NCBI GenBank assembly: GCA_030150085.1
Contig: JASLGJ010000116.1
Location: 1-5,186 of the forward strand
Origin: Candidatus Elarobacter sp.
Lineage (GTDB): Bacteria; Vulcanimicrobiota; Vulcanimicrobiia; Vulcanimicrobiales; Vulcanimicrobiaceae
DNA length: 5,186 nucleotides
Direction of reading: 5' to 3'
Position 1 is the stretch's first letter, and each line of letters opens with the position of its first letter. Shown here one piece after another: positions 1 to 4,717 of this stretch. Both the position numbers and the translations under genes were made by a program. Below the pieces are notes generated by a model. It searched no databases, had not been told where the DNA came from, and saw only the letters and a list, made by a program, of their open reading frames with translations.

Positions 1-412
1 CGAGCAGCCCGGCCGCCTCGGCCGGGAAGCGCAGGTGCGGCCAGCGCCGCGCCAGCTCGGCCGGACCGAGCAGCTCGCTCCGCCCGCCCGCCTCGGGCAG
101 GGCGGTGCGCGCGAACGCGACCTGCTCGGGCCGGAGCACGCTCAAGACCCCGGTCGGGTGGTAGAGGCGCTCGCCCAGCAGGAGCTCCAGCTCGCCCCAA
201 GCGCGCTGCGCGGCCAGGCCGCGGCGGATCGCCGCCGGGTCGCCGTGGTACAGCGCGCGGACGATCCGCGTCTGGTCGGAGGAGCTGGCCTGGGGGTTGG
301 GGAGCGGACCGCGCTCGAGCACGGTCACCGCCTCGCCGGCCGCCGCGCAGGCGGCGGCCGTCAGCAGGCCGAGCACGCCACCGCCGACGACGACGACCTG
401 CTCGGCGATCAC
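1..412 (-). CDS. FAD-dependent oxidoreductase, DAO/sarcosine oxidase type (partial, C-terminus outside window)
   Basis: 137 codons are visible before the gene leaves the left edge; intact family members are usually about 370-400 residues. A GTG start at 412-410 overlaps the TGA of the upstream gene by 4 bp (GTGA), so translation is probably coupled. The N-terminus is a Rossmann FAD-binding fold: a run of valines, then GGGVLG (residues 10-15, fitting GxGxxG), and acidic Glu32 in VTVLERG, which should bind the adenosine ribose. SSSDQTRIVR at 42-51 matches the segment after the first beta-alpha-beta unit in monomeric sarcosine oxidase and N-methyltryptophan oxidase relatives. These enzymes oxidise C-N bonds of amino acids. 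Inference from context: as with Spb39 in s56-p1 biosynthesis, it would oxidise the lysine-derived hydrazine intermediate and release a hydrazino acid plus 2-aminoadipate semialdehyde. The family is fairly certain; the substrate is inferred only from neighbours. Active-site and covalent-flavin positions lie outside the window. Confidence 0.85.
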   Translation of the reverse strand, partial: MIAEQVVVVGGGVLGLLTAAACAAAGEAVTVLERGPLPNPQASSSDQTRIVRALYHGDPAAIRRGLAAQRAWGELELLLGERLYHPTGVLSVLRPEQVAFARTALPEAGGRSELLGPAELARRWPHLRFPAEAAGLL

Positions 413-2037
413 CCGACCATCTCGGCCGCGGCCGTGGGCACGGCGCTCAGGGCCGGGAAGCGGAAGGCGGTCACGTCCCCGGCCTCCTGGGCGGCCGGAA
501 TGCGCAGCGGCAGGCCGCTCCGGCGGCGGACCTCCTCGGCCAGGTCGATCAGGATCGGCGAGGCGCAGGCGGCCAGGGTCAGCAGCTCGTGGGTCAGCCC
601 GGCGACCTCGGCCTGGGCGTCCGCTCCCTCCAGCACGCCGTTGGCGATGCGCCGCTCGAGCCGCCCGATCTGGCTGACGATCGCGTCGGCGGCCCGGCTG
701 GGGCTGAAGCCGCGCAGCTCGTAGAAGATCCGGAAGCGCTCGACCATGAGGCCCGCGCGCTCCAGCGCCGCGGCCGGCACCGGCAGCGCGCGGCCCTCCA
801 GGCCCAGCCGCGCCAGAGCCGCGTCGAGCGCGCCCACGACCCGGTTCCAGGGCCCGATCAGGCGGTCTTCGCCGACCTTGAGCGGGGCCGAGCGGGTGAA
901 GTTGCTGCGCTGGTGCTCGGGCGAGGTGATCGCCAGGTAGAAGCGGGCCAGGTCGCGCGGCACGTCCAGCAGCAGGTCGCGCATCCAGATGACGTGGCCC
1001 TTGCTGGTCGAGAACTTGTCGTGCTCGAGCTCGTAGAACTCGTTGCAGACGTAGGTGTCGGGGATCACGTAGCGGCCCTCGTGCGCGAACATCAGCGCGA
1101 GGTCGGTCATGCCCCAGTACCAGACGTTGTCGAAGCCGTAGAAGTAGACCGGCGTCGCGCCGTGCTCGGCCCGCCACAGCTCGTCGCTGGGCGCGTCGGG
1201 CAGTCCCATCGCCTCGGCCGCGGCGAAGGTGCACATCATCGAGGCCGGCATGCCCTCGACCCAGGCGTTGATGACCTGGTCGGGCGTCTCGGCGAACGGG
1301 GCCGGGATGCCCCAGTCGTGCGGGTACGTCACCGGGTAGTCGGGCAGCGGCTTGGCCAGCACTTCGCGCACGAGCTGCATCATGTGCGGCCGGAAGCGCG
1401 CCTCGCGCGCGTCGTAGTAGGCCGTGAGCTGCGCGCGGTACTCTTCCATCGGGAAGACCAGGATCGTCGCCTCGCGGAAGGTCAGCGGGTCGTCCGGGTT
1501 CACGGTGGAGCGCGGGTTGAGGAGCTGGTCGAAGTTGTTGGGCTGGCCGCAGTCCTCGCAGCAGCCGCCGCGGCTCCAGGCCAGGCAGACCGGGCAGTCG
1601 CCCGCGACGAGCCCTTCCATCAGGTACTCGCCGGTGGCCTCGGAGTACGGCAGGCGCACCGTCTTGAGCCGGAACTTGCCCTTCTCGTAGAGCCGGGTCA
1701 CGAAGTCGACCACGCGCGCGTTGTAGCGCTCGTCCATGCGCATGTAGCCGTCGAGCGAGCAGCCCGCGACCTCGAGCGAGCGCCGGATGTCGTACCAGCA
1801 CTTGGTCGCCAGCGCTTGCGGCGTGATGCCTTGGCGGCGCGCGCTGGCGGCGACGAAGGTCTGGCTGTCGTCGGTTCCGGTCGCGTAGATCACCGCGCGA
1901 CCGCAGGCCCGCAGATAGCGGGCGTGCATGTCGCTGGAGAGATACGGCCCCGCCAGGTGGCCGACGTGGAGGTCACCGTTGGAGGTTGGCGGGGGCGGGA
2001 TGATGAGGACCGCCCCCCCGCCCGCGGGGTCCGCCAT
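409..2037 (-). CDS. Methionyl-tRNA synthetase-like amino-acid-activating enzyme (stand-alone MetRS-like half of a hydrazine synthetase)
   Basis: 542 residues, ATG at 2037-2035 preceded by GGAG four bases upstream. It is a class I aminoacyl-tRNA synthetase of MetRS type. PPPPTSNGDLHVGH (14-27) carries the HIGH motif as HVGH. A zinc knuckle has Cys148, Cys151, Cys160 and Cys163. DWGIP is at 241-245, YFYGFDNVWYW at 298-308, and KFSTSKGH (341-348) is the KMSKS loop. A helical C-terminal region resembling the anticodon-binding domain fills about 380-520. All ATP-handling motifs appear intact, so it should form aminoacyl-adenylates. Context argues against housekeeping MetRS: it lies between a cupin gene (one base away) and an FAD oxidase gene in an operon led by a lysine N-hydroxylase. 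Known family role: in Spb40 and PyrN a MetRS-like domain activates an amino acid (glycine in Spb40) and esterifies it to N6-hydroxylysine, and the cupin part rearranges the ester to an N-N bond. The amino acid used here cannot be read from sequence. Confidence is high for family and good for role. Confidence 0.9.
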   Translation of the reverse strand: MADPAGGGAVLIIPPPPTSNGDLHVGHLAGPYLSSDMHARYLRACGRAVIYATGTDDSQTFVAASARRQGITPQALATKCWYDIRRSLEVAGCSLDGYMRMDERYNARVVDFVTRLYEKGKFRLKTVRLPYSEATGEYLMEGLVAGDCPVCLAWSRGGCCEDCGQPNNFDQLLNPRSTVNPDDPLTFREATILVFPMEEYRAQLTAYYDAREARFRPHMMQLVREVLAKPLPDYPVTYPHDWGIPAPFAETPDQVINAWVEGMPASMMCTFAAAEAMGLPDAPSDELWRAEHGATPVYFYGFDNVWYWGMTDLALMFAHEGRYVIPDTYVCNEFYELEHDKFSTSKGHVIWMRDLLLDVPRDLARFYLAITSPEHQRSNFTRSAPLKVGEDRLIGPWNRVVGALDAALARLGLEGRALPVPAAALERAGLMVERFRIFYELRGFSPSRAADAIVSQIGRLERRIANGVLEGADAQAEVAGLTHELLTLAACASPILIDLAEEVRRRSGLPLRIPAAQEAGDVTAFRFPALSAVPTAAAEMVG

Positions 2038-2038
2038 G

Positions 2039-2404
2039 CTACTCCGCGCTTTCGTGGCGAGCGGTGAAGCGCTGGGTCATCTCCGTGTCCCACCACACGC
2101 AGTACATCTCGAAGTCGCTTCCGCTCTCGTTGACGACCGAGTGCCACTCGTGGGGCTGGAACTTCACCACGTCGCCGGTCTTGAAGGGCGTGCGCTTGCC
2201 CTCGGTCTCGAGGGTCGCCTCACCCTTGACGGCGATGAAGATCTCGTACTCGTGGTGGGAGTGCTTGGTCGAGGCGGTGCCGGGCGCGATCACGCACCAC
2301 GAGCCTTCGAAGGGCGCGTTGAGCGTCTCCCACGGCAGCAGGCGCTGAGCGTGGAGATTGTTCTCGAAGTTCAGGTGCGCGCGGTCGAGACTGCGAAGTT
2401 CCAA
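2039..2404 (-). CDS. Single-domain metal-binding cupin, probable N-N bond-forming partner of the MetRS-like protein
   Basis: 121 residues forming one cupin barrel. Motif 1 fits G(X)5HXH(X)3E(X)6G exactly, from Gly42 to Gly61, with likely metal ligands His48, His50 and Glu54. Motif 2 (77-92, beginning GDVVKFQPHEWH) supplies His88 and the usual His-X3-Asn, with the proline shifted by one place. The 3-His/1-Glu set is complete, so it should bind a metal; the characterised hydrazine-forming cupins are reported to use zinc. The start is TTG at 2404-2402: AGAGGA lies 5 bases upstream, and the next in-frame Met is residue 100, past the metal-binding motifs. The gene follows the hydroxylase by 26 bp, and its TAG stop is one base before the ATG of the MetRS-like gene. 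Inference: it converts the aminoacyl ester of N6-hydroxylysine into the N-N linked product, as the fused cupin domain does in Spb40/PyrN. Cupins are functionally diverse, so the role rests on gene context. Confidence 0.88.
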   Translation of the reverse strand: MELRSLDRAHLNFENNLHAQRLLPWETLNAPFEGSWCVIAPGTASTKHSHHEYEIFIAVKGEATLETEGKRTPFKTGDVVKFQPHEWHSVVNESGSDFEMYCVWWDTEMTQRFTARHESAE

Positions 2405-2430
2405 GATGTCCTCTTGCGGCGAAAAGCGGT

Positions 2431-3756
2431 TCAGGTGCGGGAGACGGCCAGCTCGGCCTCGGGGACCGGTTCCGCGGCGGCCTCGGCGCTGCGGTGCGCG
2501 AGGATGTCGTGCACGATGTCGGCCGAGCGCGCCCCGATCACGCTCAGCAGCGAGTCGGCGATGCCGTGGGTGGCCTCGTTGACGCCCTGCAGGTAGCAGG
2601 CCGCGCCGCCGGCCGGCTCGTCGACGACGAGGCGGTAGTTGCGCGTCACCTCGACGCGCGGCACGCCCAGGTCGGCCGCCAGGCGGCGCACCGCCATCGG
2701 CATCTGGCGGATGAAGCCGGTGCCGAGCAGCACCAGGTCGCAGCGCGCCTCTTCGACGTAGCCCGTCTTGCGGTCGCTGACCTCGAGCACGACCTCGTCG
2801 CGCTCCATGCGCGCGGCGATGACGTCGGTCATCGTCTTGATGCGCAGGCGCTCCTTGCCGTTGAGGCGCTCGAGGTACATGGTGCGGTAGAGCTCCTCGA
2901 GCAGCGCCGGGTTGAGGCCGGCGTAGTTCGTGTTGTGCATCTCGCGCAGCATCTGCTCTTGCGCCTCGGGCAGCGCGTGGAAGAAGTCGTCGATGAACGA
3001 CGGGTAGTACAGCTCGTTGGTGAACTTGCTCGTCTGGTACGCGGAGAACCCGGCCGAGCGCATGATCAGCGTCGGCTGGCAGCCGGGCAGATCGCGCATC
3101 ACCGAGTACAGCATCTCGGCGCTGCTCTGCGCGCCGCCGATCACGACCACGCGCTGCGGCCGCTCGTCGGGCGGCTTGGCCGCGAACTCGGCGATGCGCG
3201 GCACGTACTGCGTGCTGTGGATGTAGCGCTCCGCCGGCAGCGCGGCGAACTCGGCCGGAATGTTGGCGTCGCGCCCGATGCCCAGCACCAGCACCTTGCT
3301 GCGAATCGTCGAGCCGTCCGCCAGGCGCGTGCTCCAGCCGGTCAGCGTGCCGTGCTCGTCACGGCACGGCTCGACGCCCACGCAGCGGCGCCCGTACTCG
3401 ACCCGCACCGCCTGCAGCGACTCGGCGACCCAGCGCAGGTAGTCCGAGATCTCGCGCCGGTAGGGCGTGAAGCTCGACAGGTTGACGAACTCGTCCAGCC
3501 TGCCCATGTGGTGCAGGAAGCTGAGGAACGAGTACCGGCTGCGCGGGTTGCGCAGCGTGACGAGGTCCTTGAGGAACGACACCTGGCTCTGCGCCCAGGG
3601 CATCAGCATCCCGCGCTGCCACGCGATCGCTTCGTCTTTTTCGATCAGGAGCGAGTTCGCGGCCAAGTCGGGCGCGAGTTCCTCCAATGCCACGGCCAGC
3701 CCAATGTTGGACGGCCCGGCTCCAATAGCCAGCAGTTCGATTTCACGATCCGCCAT
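2431..3756 (-). CDS. Flavin-dependent L-lysine N6-/L-ornithine N5-monooxygenase (N-hydroxylating)
   Basis: 441 residues, the normal length for the IucD/SidA/PvdA family of class B flavin N-hydroxylases, which use NADPH and O2 to hydroxylate the side-chain amine of lysine or ornithine. Family landmarks appear in order. GAGPSNIGLA (12-21) is the FAD site, and KDLVTLRNP (63-71) is the conserved segment following it. GGAQSSAE (207-214) is the NADPH site, and FTNELYYPSFIDDFF (245-259) with NYAGLN (277-282) form the substrate-side region. DLVLLGTGF (340-348) followed by a proline corresponds to the C-terminal ATGY motif. The start is ATG at 3756-3754 with a G-rich stretch about 9 bases upstream; the frame places the FAD motif at the usual distance from the N-terminus. 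It is first in the four-gene minus-strand operon. Such enzymes most often serve hydroxamate siderophores, but the cupin/MetRS-like/FAD oxidase neighbours point to making N6-hydroxylysine for N-N bond formation (Spb38-like). Lysine over ornithine is an inference from context. Confidence 0.95.
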   Translation of the reverse strand: MADREIELLAIGAGPSNIGLAVALEELAPDLAANSLLIEKDEAIAWQRGMLMPWAQSQVSFLKDLVTLRNPRSRYSFLSFLHHMGRLDEFVNLSSFTPYRREISDYLRWVAESLQAVRVEYGRRCVGVEPCRDEHGTLTGWSTRLADGSTIRSKVLVLGIGRDANIPAEFAALPAERYIHSTQYVPRIAEFAAKPPDERPQRVVVIGGAQSSAEMLYSVMRDLPGCQPTLIMRSAGFSAYQTSKFTNELYYPSFIDDFFHALPEAQEQMLREMHNTNYAGLNPALLEELYRTMYLERLNGKERLRIKTMTDVIAARMERDEVVLEVSDRKTGYVEEARCDLVLLGTGFIRQMPMAVRRLAADLGVPRVEVTRNYRLVVDEPAGGAACYLQGVNEATHGIADSLLSVIGARSADIVHDILAHRSAEAAAEPVPEAELAVSRT

Positions 3757-3810
3757 GCAGGTCTACCCCACCCTCTCGTTGGCCCGGATCCAAATAATTG
3801 TTTGCCTCTA

Positions 3811-3833
3811 GTTCGGACAACCGGCCGCCGAAC
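3811..3833. promoter_or_regulatory. Inverted repeat GTTCGG-N11-CCGAAC, candidate operator or leader hairpin
   Basis: Perfect 6-bp arms at 3811-3816 and 3828-3833 are separated by 11 bases, about 55-78 bp upstream of the hydroxylase start. The dyad overlaps the weak -35 candidate for the operon. It could be a repressor site or fold as RNA; no known operator was recognised. Confidence 0.3.
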
Positions 3834-3855
3834 CCCTGTAATTTACATCACGGGG
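3833..3855. promoter_or_regulatory. Nested dyad: TGTAATTTACA inside CCCC/GGGG arms
   Basis: TGTAATTTACA (3837-3847) is a perfect 5-bp inverted repeat around one base. It is flanked by CCCC (3833-3836) and, after four more bases, GGGG (3852-3855). An A/T-rich palindrome of this type in a GC-rich genome, upstream of a biosynthetic operon, is a plausible transcription-factor site. The regulator is unknown. Confidence 0.35.
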
Positions 3856-3875
3856 ATCGACGAATGTACTATTCC

Positions 3876-3904
3876 TTGACGTACGCCGCGGTGTTTTGTA
3901 TACA
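3876..3904 (+). promoter_or_regulatory. Possible sigma-70-like promoter facing into the STAS gene 3' end
   Basis: TTGACG (3876-3881, five of six consensus bases) is followed after exactly 17 bases by TATACA (3899-3904, four of six). Transcription would run rightward, antisense to the 3' end of the STAS gene, and no plus-strand gene follows. The -10 lies in the palindrome TGTATACA (3897-3904). It may be a chance match or an antisense promoter. Confidence 0.25.
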
Positions 3905-3939
3905 TCCGCGGCGCGCGGACGCGAGCGCGCGGCGCCGTT

Positions 3940-4251
3940 TCAGCGCGCGTCGGCGGCGCTCGCGCCGGTGCGGTCGGCATCGTCGAGCCGTTCCACGATG
4001 GAGAACAGCTCCGCGAAACGCACGATCGCGAGCACGCGCCGGATCTGCGCCGACGGCACGACCAGCACGACGCGGCCCGGTCCGGTGCGCTTCGCGACGC
4101 GCGCCAGCTCGCTCAAGCCGGAGCCGTCGATGAACAGGACCTCGCTCATGTCGACGATCGCCGGTCCGTCGATGGCATCGAGCGCGCGGCAGGCTGCTCG
4201 CGCACCGTACACGTCGAGATCGCCGGAGAGTCGGATCACGGGCCGGAGCAT
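3940..4251 (-). CDS. Single-domain STAS protein, anti-sigma-factor antagonist type
   Basis: 103 residues, about the size of one STAS domain (SpoIIAA/RsbV type). The N-terminus begins directly with the first strand, VIRLSGDLDVYG (5-16). The core motif DMSEVLFIDGSGL spans 34-46, where Ser44 corresponds to the serine phosphorylated in SpoIIAA-like proteins; the usual DSSGL is DGSGL here. VVLVVPSAQIRRVL (61-74) and the helix ending at LDDA complete the fold. In the family, a partner serine kinase/anti-sigma factor controls binding through this serine. No kinase or sigma factor is visible nearby, so the partner is unknown. The start is ATG at 4251-4249, with AAAGG 9 bases upstream. An in-frame ATG at 4341 would add 30 residues but lies only two bases after the -10 box of the gene's own promoter, so it should not be transcribed. 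The gene seems unrelated to the hydrazine operon, from which 183 bp separate it. Confidence 0.88.
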   Translation of the reverse strand: MLRPVIRLSGDLDVYGARAACRALDAIDGPAIVDMSEVLFIDGSGLSELARVAKRTGPGRVVLVVPSAQIRRVLAIVRFAELFSIVERLDDADRTGASAADAR

Positions 4252-4343
4252 GACCGTCGGCCTTTCATAAGGGAGAGACGCAGCGCCCGCACGCACTGGA
4301 ATGCAAAAACGGCGGCACGCAAACGAGCCAGACTTGCCCATCG

Positions 4344-4352
4344 ATTATAGCA
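4344..4352 (-). promoter_or_regulatory. Extended -10 promoter of the STAS gene
   Basis: On the minus strand this reads TGCTATAAT, a perfect extended -10 element (TGnTATAAT) in otherwise GC-rich sequence. The -35 at 17-bp spacing is weak (CGGACG, 4371-4366), as is common with extended -10 promoters. RNA would start near 4337, giving a leader of about 86 bases before the ATG at 4251. Confidence 0.65.
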
Positions 4353-4371
4353 CCGCCGCGCGCCCGCGTCC

Positions 4372-4385
4372 GTACGTGGACGTAC
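4372..4385. promoter_or_regulatory. Inverted repeat GTACGT-GG-ACGTAC upstream of the STAS promoter
   Basis: Perfect 6-bp arms surround two bases. The element abuts the upstream side of the weak -35 position (4366-4371), about 35-48 bp upstream of the predicted RNA start, where an activator or repressor could act. Half of it, GACGTAC, also occurs at 3878-3884 in the hydroxylase leader. No known regulator was recognised. Confidence 0.3.
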
Positions 4386-4549
4386 TCGGGCGAGACGGCA
4401 CTCGGGTCGCCGTTCGAGGAACCGTCCGAAACCCTGCTGGCGCCGCTCGCGCGCCGGCGGGCGTACTGAGCGCTTTCCGTCACACGGCGGCGTCTCCGGG
4501 GCCGGCGCCCGGAGTGCGGCCGGCGCAGGCCGGCGAAGACGCGCAGACC

Positions 4550-4717
4550 GCTTGGGTGGGCGGTATCGGCACCAATCACGCCAGCGGGCTGTTCGAGCAT
4601 GCAAGAGACGAAATGGAGTCGGGCCAACCCATGCAGCGCGCGCTGATCACCGCCGGAACCACCCGTCCGCGGCCGGTCCCCTCGACCGTCGCCGCCTCGG
4701 TGAGCGCGGCCGGATGA
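4550..4717 (+). pseudogene. Possible decayed fragment of an RND-type efflux pump
   Basis: In the plus frame ending with the TGA at 4715-4717, the translation resembles the C-terminal transmembrane region of RND (AcrB/CzcA/HAE1) pumps. It reads WVGGIGTNHASGLFEHARDE, then about 6 residues later PMQRALITAGTTRPRPVPST. Intact pumps typically have patterns like GIVxNNAxLLxxFAxx...GxPxxEAxxxAGxxRLRPxxMT. The spacing agrees, but hydrophobic positions are lost (for example RPRPVPST for RLRPxxMT), and nothing before or after in any frame continues the protein. The frame is open from an ATG at 4301, but residues before about 4550 look like translated non-coding sequence. The TGA overlaps the ATG of the next gene. 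It could be a remnant or a coincidental match; I favour a remnant weakly. Confidence 0.33.

Larger units (their letters stand above)
3757..3939 (-). promoter_or_regulatory. Leader and probable promoter region of the hydroxylase operon
   Basis: This 183-bp gap separates the STAS gene from the hydroxylase gene, both on the minus strand. Its central part (about 3785-3905) is clearly richer in A/T than the flanking genes, as expected for a promoter. No strong minus-strand sigma-70 promoter stands out. The best weak candidate is TTGTCC (3820-3815) followed after 15 bases by AATTAT (3799-3794), which would start RNA near 3787. The region contains two dyad elements listed separately. The operon very likely starts here, but the exact promoter is not resolved. 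Confidence 0.4.

Noticed and set aside
409..2037. Housekeeping methionyl-tRNA synthetase
   Set aside because: The operon neighbours (cupin, lysine hydroxylase, FAD oxidase), the one-base junction to the cupin and the altered pocket segment fit the hydrazine-forming MetRS-like family better. A second MetRS gene elsewhere in the genome would confirm this.
589..2067. 492-codon plus-strand open frame opposite the MetRS-like gene
   Set aside because: It is antisense to a gene with clear catalytic motifs, and its translation is low-complexity Arg/Val/Ala/Gln-rich. Long antisense frames are expected when third codon positions are nearly all G/C.
2431..3756. Hydroxamate siderophore hydroxylase
   Set aside because: The enzyme family is the same, but no siderophore synthetase, acyltransferase or transporter is in view, while all partner genes for N-N bond formation are present. 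It cannot be fully excluded from this window.
2494..3879. 461-codon plus-strand open frame opposite the hydroxylase gene
   Set aside because: It mirrors the hydroxylase gene and has repetitive His/Ala/Val/Arg composition and no recognisable domain.
3907..3936. GC-rich imperfect hairpin after the STAS stop codon as a Rho-independent terminator
   Set aside because: The arms are imperfect CG-rich repeats and the minus strand lacks a T-run afterwards, so it does not meet terminator criteria.
3940..4341. 133-residue version of the STAS protein
   Set aside because: Its ATG at 4341 is two bases after the -10 box, upstream of the expected RNA start, and the extra 30 residues do not belong to the STAS fold.
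4495..4513. TCCGGG-N7-CCCGGA hairpin
   Set aside because: A short GC-rich palindrome with no T-tract or positional logic; such structures are common by chance at this base composition.
4301..4717. Intact 138-codon plus-strand gene
   Set aside because: The first 80 or so residues have no protein-like character, no ribosome site was seen, and the only recognisable part is the possible RND remnant at the end.
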